Positions 34,751-45,598 of a stretch of 64,000 nt of DNA are shown in pieces. The number at the start of each line of letters is the position of its first letter. Position 1 is the first letter of the stretch. The notes beneath the pieces were generated by a model. The model searched no databases and had not been told where the DNA came from. It worked only from the letters and a program-made list of their open reading frames with translations. A program made the position numbers and the translations under genes. Source of the stretch: PALSA-612 sp963765295 (GTDB taxonomy: Bacteria; Actinomycetota; Thermoleophilia; Gaiellales; Gaiellaceae); assembly GCA_963765295.1 (NCBI GenBank), contig CAVXVO010000005.1, positions 1,426,001 through 1,490,000 of the forward strand, in the 5' to 3' direction.

Positions 34751-34754
34751 TTCA

Positions 34755-34760
34755 TAAACT
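34755..34760 (+). promoter_or_regulatory. -10 box of the cyclase gene (leaderless type)
   Basis: TAAACT ends 6 bases before ATG 34767, just after the purF stop. Confidence 0.55.
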
Positions 34761-34766
34761 CGCGCC

Positions 34767-37700
34767 ATGTCGATGCGCCGAGAGCGCAAGGTCGTCACCG
34801 TCCTCTTCGCCGATCTGGCGGGCTTCACGTCGCGCGCCGAGACGATGGACCCCGAGGACGTGGCCGCCCTGCTCGACCCGTATCACGCTCGGCTGAAGAG
34901 CGAGCTGGAGCGCTTCGGAGGCACCGTCGAGAAGTTCATCGGCGATGCGGTGATGGCGATCTTCGGCGCGCCGGTCGCGCACGAGGACGACGCCGAGCGC
35001 GCCGTCCGAGCGGCGCTGGCGATTCGCGACTGGGCTGAGCACGAGTCGATCGATCTCCGTGTCGGGATCAACACCGGCGAGGCGCTCGTGACGCTGGGCG
35101 TCCGTCCCGCGGAAGGCCAGGGAATGGCGGCCGGCGACGTCGTGAACACGGCGGCCCGCCTACAGTCCGCCGCACCCCTCGGCGGCGTGCTCGTGGGCGA
35201 GCAGACCTACCGCGCCACCGAGCGGGCGATCGACTACCAGGAGGCCGAGCCGGTCGAGGCCAAGGGCAAGGCAGAGCCCGTGCCGGTATGGACGGCTGTC
35301 GCGGCGCGCTCGCGGGTCAGCGTCGAGCGCGTCCAGGGCGTGCCGCTCGTCGGCCGGCGACGCGAGCTCGAGTTGCTCGTCGGTGCGCTCGAGCGTGCCC
35401 GTCAGGAACGGTCTCCGGAGCTCGTGACGTTGATCGGCGTCCCGGGGATCGGCAAGAGCCGTCTCGTCCTGGAGCTCTTCGAATGGGTCGACAAGCAGCC
35501 GGAGCTGATCTTCTGGCGGCACGGGCGCTGCCTCCCCTACGGAGACGGCGTCACCTTCTGGGCGCTCGGGGAGATGGTCAAGGCGCAGGCCGGGATCCTC
35601 GAGGGCGACAGCGAGGAGGAGGCGGAGCGCAAGCTTCGCGCCGAGGTCGAGGACCCGTGGGTCGAGTCGCATCTGCGGGCGCTCGTCGGCCTTCCGGGAG
35701 TCGCAGAGGGCGGCGGAGACCGACGGGACGAGGCGTTCACGGCCTGGCGTCACTTCTTCGAGGCTCTCGCCGACAAGGGTCCGCTCGTGCTCGTCTTCGA
35801 GGACATCCACTGGGCCGACGAGAACCTGCTCGACTTCGTCGACCACCTGGTCGAGTGGGCGACCGGGGTGCCCATGTTGGTCGTGTGCACCGCGCGACCC
35901 GAGCTGCTCGCGCGCCGGCAGACCTGGGGCGGCGGCAAGCCCAACGCGCTCACGATCTCGCTCGGCGCCCTGTCGGACGAGGACACGGCCAGGCTGCTCG
36001 GCGAGCTGCTCGAGCGCTCGGTGCTGCCCGCGGAGACGCAGACAGAGCTGCTCTCCCGCGCGGGCGGCAATCCGCTCTATGCCGAGGAGTACGCGCGGAT
36101 GCTCCGCGAACGTGGGCGCATCGAGCGGCTGCCGGAGTCCGTGCAGGGGATGATCGCTGCGCGCCTCGACCTGCTCGAGCCCGAGCAGAAGGCGCTCGTC
36201 CAGGACGCGTCCGTGATCGGCAGGACGTTCTGGCTGGGCGCCCTGGAGCGCCTCACCGGCCGCGACCGCCGTTCGATCGAGCAGCTCTTGCACGGGCTCG
36301 AGCGCGCCGAGTTCGTCCGACGTGAGCGCTCGGCGTCGATCGCCGACGAGAGCGAGTACTCCTTTCGCCACCTGCTCGTCCGTGACGTGGCCTACGGGGA
36401 GATCCCCCGTGCGGAGCGGGCCGAGAGGCACAGGCTGGCGGCCGAGTGGATCGGCGGCCTCGGACGACCCGAGGACCACTCCGAGATGGTCGCGTACCAC
36501 TACCTGCAGGCGCTCGAGTTCGGAGCGGCGGCCGGCCTCGACACGGCGTCGTTCGCGGAGCCTGCGCAGGTCGCTCTGACAGAGGCCGGCCACCGTGCCG
36601 CCGGGCTCAACGCGTACGAGACCGCAGCCCGCCACTACGGCGCCGCGCTCGAACTGCTGCCCACGGGGGATCCTCGCCGTGCCCAGCTCACCTACCGGCT
36701 CGGACGCGCGCGCTTCCTCCTCGGCGACACTGACACCTCGATCCTCGAGGGCGCAGTCGAGGAACTGCTCGCGGTCGACGACGTCGAGGGGGCGGCCCAG
36801 GCCGAGCGCACGCTGACCGACCAGTTCTGGCTCGCGGGCGAGCGAGACTCGGCCTTCGAGCATCTCGACCGGGCGCTCGCCCTCGTCGCAGACCTCCCAC
36901 CCTCGGAGGTCAAGGCGGTGGTGATCGGCGAAGCGTCCCGATTCCGCATGCTCGCCGCCGAGGGCGACGAGGCCGTCCGCCTCGGCACCCAGGCGCTGGA
37001 GATGGCCGAGGCTCTGGGCCTCGAAGAGCTTCGAGCGGCAGTGCTCAACAACATCGGTGCAGCGCGGGCGATGGCGGGGGACGAGGAGCGTGGGCTCGAG
37101 GACCTGAGGCTGGCGGTCGAGGTCGCCAGAGCAGCGGGAGCGGCGTTCGAGCTCAGCCGGGCGCTCGGGAACCTCGCATCGCAGTTGTGGGCCAAGGGGT
37201 CGCTGGCCGAGGCGGATCGGCTCTGGGAAGAGGCCCACAACGTCGCACGGCAATACGGCCAGGCGGGCTTCGCGCGCTGGTTCGTGGGGATCCAGGTCGA
37301 CAAGTCCTACTCGCTCGGGAACTGGGACGCGGCGCTCGCGACGGCGAACTCCTTCATCGAGGAGATCGAGGCGGGATCCCCGCATTACCTCGCTCCGCAG
37401 GCCTACCTGTCGCGTGCCTTGGTCCACCTCGGCCGGGGAGAGCACGAGAACGTGCTCGCCGACGCCGAGCAGGCGCTCACGCTCGCGCGCCGCGCGAAGG
37501 ATCCCCAGATCGTCTATCTGACGCTCGCCGGCGCCGCGCACGCGTATCGCGAGCTGGGCGACGTGGAGACTGCAGCGCGGCTGGCAGACGAGTTCATGGC
37601 AGCGCTGGGCTCGGCCAGCGCTCTCGGGTTCTCGGTGGTCTGGGTGCACGTCCTGTCCTGGACCGGCGCCGCCATCGGGCGCGGCCCCGAGTTCGCCGAA

Positions 37701-37970
37701 GCGCTCCTCCCCTACGCCGACGTTCCCTGGGCACGCGCCGGCATCGCCTTCGCGGAAGGGCGGCCCGCCGACGCAGCCGATGTCTGCGCAGAGATGGGAG
37801 CCGTCACGGACGAGGCGTACGCGAGGCTCGCCGCGGCGCGTGCATTCGCCGCCGAGGGGAACCGTGTCCAAGCGGACGCCCAGCTCCGGCCGGCGCTGGC
37901 GTTCTACCGCTCGGTCGGCGCAACACGCTACGTGCGGGAGGCGGAGTCGCTGCTGGCCGCTTCTGCCTGA
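34767..37970 (+). CDS. Class III adenylate cyclase / AAA ATPase / TPR multidomain protein
   Basis: 1067 residues. Residues 8-180 are a class III cyclase with both metal Asp residues (FADLAGFT, Asp16; FIGDAVMAIFG, Asp60) and the transition-state pair in VVNTAARLQ, so it looks active. From about 195 a STAND/AAA ATPase follows: GVPGIGKSRL is Walker A, LVLVFEDIHWADE Walker B. From about residue 560 to the end lie helical TPR-type repeats. It probably makes cAMP under the control of ligand or partner binding. It sits between purF and purM with its own promoter box; a role in purine control is speculation. Confidence 0.85.
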   Translation: MSMRRERKVVTVLFADLAGFTSRAETMDPEDVAALLDPYHARLKSELERFGGTVEKFIGDAVMAIFGAPVAHEDDAERAVRAALAIRDWAEHESIDLRVGINTGEALVTLGVRPAEGQGMAAGDVVNTAARLQSAAPLGGVLVGEQTYRATERAIDYQEAEPVEAKGKAEPVPVWTAVAARSRVSVERVQGVPLVGRRRELELLVGALERARQERSPELVTLIGVPGIGKSRLVLELFEWVDKQPELIFWRHGRCLPYGDGVTFWALGEMVKAQAGILEGDSEEEAERKLRAEVEDPWVESHLRALVGLPGVAEGGGDRRDEAFTAWRHFFEALADKGPLVLVFEDIHWADENLLDFVDHLVEWATGVPMLVVCTARPELLARRQTWGGGKPNALTISLGALSDEDTARLLGELLERSVLPAETQTELLSRAGGNPLYAEEYARMLRERGRIERLPESVQGMIAARLDLLEPEQKALVQDASVIGRTFWLGALERLTGRDRRSIEQLLHGLERAEFVRRERSASIADESEYSFRHLLVRDVAYGEIPRAERAERHRLAAEWIGGLGRPEDHSEMVAYHYLQALEFGAAAGLDTASFAEPAQVALTEAGHRAAGLNAYETAARHYGAALELLPTGDPRRAQLTYRLGRARFLLGDTDTSILEGAVEELLAVDDVEGAAQAERTLTDQFWLAGERDSAFEHLDRALALVADLPPSEVKAVVIGEASRFRMLAAEGDEAVRLGTQALEMAEALGLEELRAAVLNNIGAARAMAGDEERGLEDLRLAVEVARAAGAAFELSRALGNLASQLWAKGSLAEADRLWEEAHNVARQYGQAGFARWFVGIQVDKSYSLGNWDAALATANSFIEEIEAGSPHYLAPQAYLSRALVHLGRGEHENVLADAEQALTLARRAKDPQIVYLTLAGAAHAYRELGDVETAARLADEFMAALGSASALGFSVVWVHVLSWTGAAIGRGPEFAEALLPYADVPWARAGIAFAEGRPADAADVCAEMGAVTDEAYARLAAARAFAAEGNRVQADAQLRPALAFYRSVGATRYVREAESLLAASA

Positions 37971-38016
37971 CGTCGTTCTCCATCGGATCCGACCAGGATC
38001 CAGGAGCGTCTCGACA

Positions 38017-38877
38017 TCACCGGCTCGCGAGCTTCTCGCCGCGGCCGTAGCGCACCGCCCGCGAGGCGACGGCCGGGTCGTGGCCCTCCTCGATCAACCG
38101 CTGGCGCTGCTCGCTCTCGCCCGCCAGCTTGAGGAAGAGCCAGGCGATCGCGCAGATCGTGACCAGCGAGTCGACGATCATCATCGTCGAGCCGGCGGCA
38201 CCCTGGTCGGCCTGCGGCGTGATCCCCCAGCGGGCCGCGTGGTCGTACGTCGAGTAGAAGACGCTCGACGACCAGAGCATCACGTTTGCGAGCACCATCC
38301 CGATCACACGGGCGACGACGATGTAGAGGAGCTTCGCGCCCGAGCCGAACCAGGCCGGGCCGGGCAGCGGCTCGAGCACGGCCGCCCAGAACAGCACGCC
38401 GCACGCGAAGAAGAGCGTGTGCTGGAGGGCGTGGACGGCGTCGTGGTGAAGCGCGGCCTCGTACAGGAACGGCAGGTGCCAGATGTAGAGGTTGAAGGCC
38501 CAGAGCGGCAGCGCGATCAGCGGGTGGCCGAGCACGCGCAGGCGGCCGAGGTACGGGATTGCCAGCACCGGCCGCAGGATCGGCCCCGTCAGCCCTGCGA
38601 CGATCAGCAGCGGCGCCAGGTCGCCGATGACGATGTGCTGGATCATGTGCACGAACAGGAACTGCCTCTCTCCGAGGGCGTCCACGGGCGATGCGAGCAC
38701 GAAGAAGAGCAGCGCGAGCCCGGCGCCGAACGACCACTGCCTCCAGGCATCGACCGGGGCTCCGCGCGCCGCGAGCGTCCGCACACGCCGGTAGTAGAGG
38801 AACCCGAGGAGCGCCAGGCTGGTGAGCTGGATCGGGTCGAACGTCCAGCTCGTCAGCGGCGAGACCGCGGCAGCCAC
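38017..38877 (-). CDS. ctaG: CtaG/Caa3-type cytochrome oxidase assembly protein
   Basis: 286 residues with seven predicted membrane helices. Conserved His sites lie in HMIQHIVIGDLAP, WHLPFLYEAALHHD and HALQHTLFF, the pattern of the Caa3-type CtaG family, linked to copper delivery to cytochrome oxidase. GTG start at 38877. It is transcribed against the purine genes and has no oxidase genes beside it; a copCD homologue lies at the window start. Confidence 0.8.
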   Translation of the reverse strand: MAAAVSPLTSWTFDPIQLTSLALLGFLYYRRVRTLAARGAPVDAWRQWSFGAGLALLFFVLASPVDALGERQFLFVHMIQHIVIGDLAPLLIVAGLTGPILRPVLAIPYLGRLRVLGHPLIALPLWAFNLYIWHLPFLYEAALHHDAVHALQHTLFFACGVLFWAAVLEPLPGPAWFGSGAKLLYIVVARVIGMVLANVMLWSSSVFYSTYDHAARWGITPQADQGAAGSTMMIVDSLVTICAIAWLFLKLAGESEQRQRLIEEGHDPAVASRAVRYGRGEKLASR

Positions 38878-38909
38878 CCGACCAGTCTAGTCCGGCCGGA
38901 TCGGACCTC

Positions 38910-38915
38910 TAGACT
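38910..38915 (+). promoter_or_regulatory. -10 box of purM (leaderless type)
   Basis: TAGACT ends 7 bases before GTG 38923. Confidence 0.5.
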
Positions 38916-38922
38916 CGACCCG

Positions 38923-39828
38923 GTGAGCCAGGAGCATTCGTATGCGGCCGCCGGGGTCTCGCTCGCGAAGGCCGTCGACGTCGTCGGGCGGCTGCGGGCG
39001 GCCGTCGAGTCGACGGGGGCGAGCGGCTTCGGCGCGTTTGCGGGCCTCTATCCGCTCGACGAGCAGCGCCTGCTCGCCGCCTCGCTCGACTCGATCGGGA
39101 CGAAGCCGATCGTCGCCCGGGAACGGGGCGCTCTCCGCAACTGCGGCGCGGACATGGCCGCGCACTGCATCAACGACGTGATCACGACCGGGGCCGAGCC
39201 GCTGTTCCTGCTCGACTACGTCGCCGCCGCCGAGCTCGACCTGGCCGAGGTGACCGAGCTCGTCGAGGGCGCAGCCGAGGTCTGCCGTGCCGCCGGCTGC
39301 GCGCTGATCGGCGGCGAGACGGCGGAGCTGCCCGGCGTCTACCGTGAGGGCGAGCTCGACTTCGCGGCCACCTGCGTCGGCATCGTCGATCGCGACGACC
39401 TGATCGACGGCTCGCACGTCCAGGCAGGCGACGCCGTGATCGGCCTCCCGTCGGCGGGCGTCCACGCGAACGGCTTCACGCTCGTCCGCCGCGTGCTGGC
39501 CGAGGAGGACTACGCAGGCTCCGACCTGCTCGCGCCGACCCGGCTCTATCTCGACGACGTCCGCCGCCTGCGCGCGTCCCACGACGTCCGCGCGCTCGCG
39601 CACGTCACCGGCGGCGGCATCTTCGGCAACCTGCTGCGTGTGATCCCGGACGGCCTGCACGCGCAGATCGACTGGGACGCCTGGGAGCGCCCACCCGTGT
39701 TCGCGTGGCTTGCGCGGCACGTGGACGAGGACGAGCTACGGCGCGTGTTCAACCTCGGGATCGGCTACTGCGCCGTCGTGTCGGATCCCGTCGACGAGCT
39801 CGTGATCGGGAGGATCGAGCCGGCGTGA
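38923..39828 (+). CDS. purM: Phosphoribosylformylglycinamidine cyclo-ligase (AIR synthase)
   Basis: 301 residues. SLDSIGTKPIVA, MAAHCINDVITTGAEPLFLLDY and LIGGETAELPGVY are the conserved ATP and substrate segments, with VTGGGIFGNLLRV in the C-terminal half. It is slightly shorter than the usual 340 residues because the N-terminal YAAAGVSLAKA follows the start closely. It forms AIR from FGAM. GTGA overlap with purN shows coupled translation. Confidence 0.95.
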   Translation: MSQEHSYAAAGVSLAKAVDVVGRLRAAVESTGASGFGAFAGLYPLDEQRLLAASLDSIGTKPIVARERGALRNCGADMAAHCINDVITTGAEPLFLLDYVAAAELDLAEVTELVEGAAEVCRAAGCALIGGETAELPGVYREGELDFAATCVGIVDRDDLIDGSHVQAGDAVIGLPSAGVHANGFTLVRRVLAEEDYAGSDLLAPTRLYLDDVRRLRASHDVRALAHVTGGGIFGNLLRVIPDGLHAQIDWDAWERPPVFAWLARHVDEDELRRVFNLGIGYCAVVSDPVDELVIGRIEPA

Positions 39829-40367
39829 TCGGAGTGCTGGTGTCCGGGAACGGGACGAACCTGCAGGCGCTGGTCGACTCCGGGCTGCCCGTCGTCGCGG
39901 TCGCGTCGAGCCGCAAGGACGCCTACGCCCTCGTGCGCGCCCGCAACGCCGGCATCCCGGCGGCGGCGTTCAGCCTCGACTGCCATCCGATTCGAGAGGA
40001 GCGCGACCTGCTCGTGGCGACGTGGCTGGAGGAGCATCGCGTCGAGCTCGTCGTCCTGGCCGGCTTCATGCAGATCCTGACGAAGCCCTTCCTCGACCGC
40101 TTCTCCGGCCGGATCGTCAACGTGCACTCTGCGCCGCTCCCGGAGTTCCCCGGCGCGCATCCGATCGAGGACGTCCTCGCGGCCGGCGTCTCGGAGACGG
40201 CGGCGACCGTCCATTACGTCGACGAGGGCGTCGACACTGGGCCAGTGATCGCGGCCGAGCGCGTGCCGGTGCTTCCCGACGACACGCCGGACACGTTGAG
40301 GCGGCGGGTGCAAGCGGTCGAGCACCGGCTCCTGCCGGCCGTGGTGAGAGAGCTTTGCGCGCGCTGA
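39825..40367 (+). CDS. purN: Phosphoribosylglycinamide formyltransferase
   Basis: 180 residues. VLVSGNGTNLQAL binds the GAR phosphate; VVLAGFMQIL, VNVHSAPLPEFPGAHPIED (catalytic Asn and His) and VHYVDEGVDTGPVI (catalytic Asp) are complete. The first strand begins almost at the start codon. It uses 10-formyl-THF to formylate GAR. It overlaps purM by 4 bases and purH by 13. Confidence 0.95.
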   Translation: MIGVLVSGNGTNLQALVDSGLPVVAVASSRKDAYALVRARNAGIPAAAFSLDCHPIREERDLLVATWLEEHRVELVVLAGFMQILTKPFLDRFSGRIVNVHSAPLPEFPGAHPIEDVLAAGVSETAATVHYVDEGVDTGPVIAAERVPVLPDDTPDTLRRRVQAVEHRLLPAVVRELCAR

Positions 40368-41834
40368 TCTCGGTCTACGACAAGGCGGGAGTCGCCGACT
40401 TCGCGCGGGGCCTCGCCGAGCTCGGCTGGGAGATCGTGGCGAGCGGCGGCACGGCTGCGCACCTCGAGGAGGACGGGATCGACGTGACCAGGGTCGAGAG
40501 CCTGACCGGCTTCGCCGAGCTGCTCGGACATCGTGTCGTCACGCTGCACCCGGCCGTGCACGGCGGCATCCTCGCCCGGCGCGACGTCGAGGCCGATCTG
40601 GCCGACCTCGCCGCGCACGACATCGAGCCGTTCGACCTCGTCTGCGTCAGCCTCTACCCGTTCGCCGAGCACGAGTCGGTCGAGATGATCGACGTCGGCG
40701 GCCCGTCGATGCTCCGCGGAGCGGCCAAGAACTACGAGCACGTCGCGGCCGTCTGCGGGCCGGGGCAGTACGCACCCGTGCTCGAGGAAGTGCGCCGGGA
40801 CGGCTCGCTGTCGCTCGAGACACGGCGCGAGCTCGCCGCCGAGGCGTTCGCGACCACCGCGGCGTACGAGGCTGCGATCGCCGCCTGGTTCGTGCGCGAC
40901 GACGTGCTCCCCGCACGGCTGACGGTCGCCGTCGAGAAGGCGGCCGATCTCGCGTACGGCGAGAACCCGCACCAGCGGGCTGCGTTCTACGGCACCAGGG
41001 CGGCGATCGGCGAGCAAGCTGCACGGCAAGCCGCTGTCGTACAACAACCTGAACGACCTTGCGGCCGCGCGGGCGCTACTGGACGAGCTCGACGGCCCCG
41101 CCTGCGTGATCGTCAAGCACGCCAACCCGTGCGGAGCGGCAGTGGCGCGCTCGATCGAGGTTGCCTACGAAGGCGCGCTGGCCTCGGACCCCGTGTCGGC
41201 CTACGGCGGTGTCGTCGCCCTCGACGGCCCGGTGACGGGACCGCTCGGCCGGCGGCTCGCCGAGCAGTTCGTCGAGGTCCTGTCGGCGCCCGGCTACGAG
41301 CCGGATGCACTTTCCTCTCTCACCGAGAAGCCTTCTGTCCGCATCCTCACCGCGCCCGAACGGGCTCCCGCCGGACTCGACGTGCGCAGCGCCCTGGGCG
41401 GGTTCCTGGTCCAGGAGAGCGACGCAGGCATCGAAGCCGGCGGGTCGATGCAGGTCGTCTGCGGTTCGCCCGGCGACGACGAGTGGGCGGATCTCCTCTT
41501 CGCCTGGACCGTTTGCAAGCACGTGACGTCGAACGCGATCGTGCTCGCGAAGGACGGGCGGACGATCGGGGTCGGAGCCGGCCAGATGAGCCGGGTCGAC
41601 GCGGTGCGGATCGCGCTCGACAAGGCGCGCGAGCACGGTCACGACCCCACCGGCGCTGTCCTCGCCTCGGACGCGTTCTTCCCGTTCGCGGACGGGCCCC
41701 GGCTCGCGCTCGAGGCGGGGGTGCGGACGATCGTCCAGCCGGGCGGCTCGAAGCGGGACGACGAGGTGATCGAGGCCGTCGGCGAGGCAGGCGCGGCGAT
41801 GGTCTTCACCGGCCGCCGGCACTTCCGGCACTGA
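40355..41834 (+). CDS. purH: Bifunctional AICAR transformylase / IMP cyclohydrolase (one frameshift)
   Basis: TTG start at 40355 gives MRALISVYDKAGVADFARGL. The IMP cyclohydrolase half (SGGTAAHLEEDGI, GGPSMLRGAAKNYEHV) is intact, as is the start of the transformylase half (AYGENPHQRAAFYG). Near 41015 the frame changes; KLHGKPLSYNNLNDL and CVIVKHANPCGAA with the catalytic Lys-His continue in the next frame to the stop at 41834. Every motif is conserved, so I infer a base-count error, not a dead gene. It performs the last two steps to IMP and ends the purMNH operon. Confidence 0.9.
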
Positions 41835-41843
41835 CGAGGAGCT

Positions 41844-43004
<1,161 letters not shown>

Positions 43005-43045
43005 CTGGCATCCCGAACTTGAGGGATAGTTGACTCGCGATCACC

Positions 43046-43051
43046 TACGCT
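43046..43051 (+). promoter_or_regulatory. -10 box of cbs (leaderless type)
   Basis: TACGCT ends 7 bases before GTG 43059. Confidence 0.5.
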
Positions 43052-43058
43052 TCTGCCG

Positions 43059-44456
43059 GTGCCGCGTGCGTATCCGACCGTTCTCGATCTGATCGGGCAC
43101 ACGCCCGTCGTACGCCTGCAGGCGATCGGGGCCGAGCTCGGGTGCACGCTCCTCGCCAAGCTCGAGTACCTGAGCCCCGGCGGCTCGAACAAGGACCGGA
43201 TCGGACTGCGAATGGTCGAGACGGCCGAACGGGAGGGAAAGCTCGGCCCGGGCGGGACGATCGTCGAGCCCACGTCCGGCAACACGGGGGTCGGCCTCGC
43301 GCTCGCGGCCGCGATCAAGGGCTACCGCATGATCATGGTGCTGCCCGACAAGGTCGCGGCCGAGAAGATCTCGCTCCTGCGGGCATTCGGGGCCGAGGTC
43401 GTGATCTGCCCGACCGCCGTCGAGCCTGACTCGCCGGAGAGCTACTACTCGGTCTCCGACCGCATCGCCGAGGAGATCCCGGGGGCGTACAAGCCCGACC
43501 AGTACTCGAACCGGGACAACCCGGCGGCGCATTACGCGACGACCGGACCGGAGATCTGGGAGCAGACGGGCGGAGAGCTCGATGCGGTCGTCATCTCGGT
43601 CGGGACGGGCGGCTCGATCACCGGTACCGGGCGCTTCCTGAAGGAGCAGAAGCCCGGACTCCTGATCGTCGGCGCCGACCCGGAGGGCTCGATCTACTCG
43701 GGGACGGACGTTCACCCCTACCTCGTCGAGGGCATCGGCAAGGACACCTTCCCGGAGACGTTCGACCCGTCCGTCGTGGACGAGTACGTGCGCGTGTCCG
43801 ACCGGGACTCGTTCCTCGTAACGCGCCGCCTCGCGCGCGAGGAGGGCATCCTCGCCGGCGGCTCGGGCGGGACCTCCGTCTACGCGATGCTCGAGACGGC
43901 GCGAAAGCACGGCCCCGGGATCACCGTCCTGACCACGATCCCCGACGGCGGGCGCGGCTACCTGTCGAAGATCTTCGACGACAACTGGATGCTCGAGCAC
44001 GGCTTCCTCGAGCGCCGCGGCCAGGCGCCGACGATCGCCGAGGTGCTGGCGTACAAGGCGACGAACGGCGGCCTGCCCGACCTCGTCGTCTGCGACTCGC
44101 ACGAGAAGGTCGGAGCGGCGATCGAGCTGATGCAGCGCTACGGGATCTCGCAGCTCCCCGTCGTCCGCCACGACCCGGTCGAGTCGCTCGCCGACGTCAT
44201 CGGCTCGCTGAACGAGCGCGGCCTCCTCGACCGCGTCTTCAAGCACCCGGACTCGCTCGGCGAGGACGTGGCGGCAGCCATGGGCCCGCCGCTGCCGGCG
44301 GTGGACGCGAACGACTCGCTCGACGACGTGTTCGCCGACCTCACCGGCGGCGGGGCAGCAGTGGTGGTCGTCCGCGCGGGGAAGCCGCTCGCCGTCCTGA
44401 CGCGTTCGGACCTGCTCGAGTTCCTGGCGCACGGACGCGCCGAGCCGAGCCTCTAG
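43059..44456 (+). CDS. cbs: Cystathionine beta-synthase with C-terminal CBS domain pair
   Basis: 465 residues. The PLP lysine is Lys45 in SPGGSNKDRIG; the substrate loop PTSGNTGVGLA and PLP-phosphate loop SVGTGGSITGTG follow. From about residue 335 two CBS motifs form a regulatory pair (VVCDSHEKVGAAIELMQRYG ... VVVVRAGKPLAVLTRSDLLE). It condenses serine and homocysteine to cystathionine. With the metB-like gene 6 kb downstream it completes reverse transsulfuration. A cysteine synthase role cannot be excluded by sequence. Confidence 0.9.
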   Translation: MPRAYPTVLDLIGHTPVVRLQAIGAELGCTLLAKLEYLSPGGSNKDRIGLRMVETAEREGKLGPGGTIVEPTSGNTGVGLALAAAIKGYRMIMVLPDKVAAEKISLLRAFGAEVVICPTAVEPDSPESYYSVSDRIAEEIPGAYKPDQYSNRDNPAAHYATTGPEIWEQTGGELDAVVISVGTGGSITGTGRFLKEQKPGLLIVGADPEGSIYSGTDVHPYLVEGIGKDTFPETFDPSVVDEYVRVSDRDSFLVTRRLAREEGILAGGSGGTSVYAMLETARKHGPGITVLTTIPDGGRGYLSKIFDDNWMLEHGFLERRGQAPTIAEVLAYKATNGGLPDLVVCDSHEKVGAAIELMQRYGISQLPVVRHDPVESLADVIGSLNERGLLDRVFKHPDSLGEDVAAAMGPPLPAVDANDSLDDVFADLTGGGAAVVVVRAGKPLAVLTRSDLLEFLAHGRAEPSL

Positions 44457-44460
44457 AAAG

Positions 44461-45183
44461 ATGCGGATCGGAATCTTCTCCGACGTCCACGGGAACGCGG
44501 TCGGCTTCGACGCGCTGCTCGCCGATCTCGATCGACACCCGGTCGATCGCCTGGTCTGCCTCGGCGACGTCATCCAGGGCGGCCCGCAGCCGGTCGAGTG
44601 TCTCGAACGCCTGCGCGCGCTCGGCTGCCCGGTCGTGATGGGGAACGCAGACTGGTACGTCCTGACCGGCGAACCCGGCGCGGAGCCCGAGACCGAGCGC
44701 CACCGGATCGCGCGCGAGTGGACGCTCTCGCAGCTCTCGCAAGCCGACGTCGACTTCGTCCGCTCTTTCACGCCGACCGTCGACGAGCCGCCCGTCCTCG
44801 CCTTCCACGGCTCGCCGGGATCGTGGGACGACGTCATCCTCCCGTCGACGCCGGAGGAGGACTTTCGCCGCTTCCTCGGGGACGCCGACGCACCGATCCT
44901 CGCCGGCGGGCACACGCACCTCCAGTTCGTGCGCAGGCGAGGCGGCTCGACGTTCCTGAACCCGGGCAGCGTCGGCCTCTCGTACGACCACGAGCAGCCG
45001 GAGGATGCGGTCAGGTTCGACCCGTGGGCGGCCTGGGCAGTGGTCGAGGTGGAGGACGGACGGCTCTCGGTCGAGTTCCGCCGTGCGCCGTTCGACCCGA
45101 GCGAGGTGGCCGAGGCGATCGAAACGAGCGGCCTCCCGAGCAAGGAGCGCGCAGCTGCCTGGCTCCCCCACCCGTCCAAGTAA
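44461..45183 (+). CDS. YfcE/MJ0936-type metallophosphoesterase
   Basis: 240 residues with all five motifs of calcineurin-like phosphoesterases: FSDVHGN, CLGDVIQGG, VMGNAD, FHGSPG and GGHTHLQF. NPGSVGLSYD is the family's C-terminal signature. It lies 4 bases after cbs and is probably co-transcribed. Substrate unknown; related enzymes cleave phosphodiesters or 5'-nucleotides. Confidence 0.85.
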   Translation: MRIGIFSDVHGNAVGFDALLADLDRHPVDRLVCLGDVIQGGPQPVECLERLRALGCPVVMGNADWYVLTGEPGAEPETERHRIAREWTLSQLSQADVDFVRSFTPTVDEPPVLAFHGSPGSWDDVILPSTPEEDFRRFLGDADAPILAGGHTHLQFVRRRGGSTFLNPGSVGLSYDHEQPEDAVRFDPWAAWAVVEVEDGRLSVEFRRAPFDPSEVAEAIETSGLPSKERAAAWLPHPSK

Positions 45184-45200
45184 CACTGTGTTGCAAGGTC
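45182..45200. repeat. Second copy (partial, inverted) of the purL palindrome sequence
   Basis: AACACTGTGTTGCAAGGTC matches the reverse complement of 33262-33280 over 19 bases. It begins within the TAA stop of the phosphoesterase gene. Confidence 0.7.
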
Positions 45201-45217
45201 AGGCTCGGATCGGTGCC

Positions 45218-45578
45218 ATGCACCTGCCCGTGAGACTGCGCCTGAGCGTGCTTACCTTCGTCGCGCTTGCGCTGGCCGCATGCGGTTCATCCGGATCGAG
45301 TCGCGTCTCGAACCGTAATCGTCCTCGACCGCTCGATCGGAGGCGTTCACCTGTTGGAGGTCTTCTACCTCGCGGTACTGACTTCCTCGCCGCGCTACCG
45401 GACGAGCAACGGCGTGCACGTGGGATCATCGCTCGCCGACGTGGAGGCGATCAACGGTATGAAGTGCTACGGGACGGACACGTGCCAGCACGGCTGCCAT
45501 GCGGTAAACACAGCCTGCACCGGCTTCGACCTAAGCGCGGATCGCGTCCGCCGCATCACGCTCTCGCTCGGCCACTAG
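45218..45578 (+). pseudogene. Small lipoprotein (frameshifted)
   Basis: The start MHLPVRLRLSVLTFVALALA is followed by the lipobox LALAACGSS. The frame then becomes Arg-rich and unlike a protein. From about 45310 another frame reads plausibly (VIVLDRSIGGVHLL ... SNGVHVGSSLADVEAI ... CYGTDTCQHGC) with four Cys in a short stretch, to the stop at 45578. If joined, it is a lipoprotein of about 120 residues. The lipobox is firm; the join is inferred. No family recognised. Confidence 0.5.
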
Positions 45579-45598
45579 CGCGAGGGCGCGTCGTCGCA

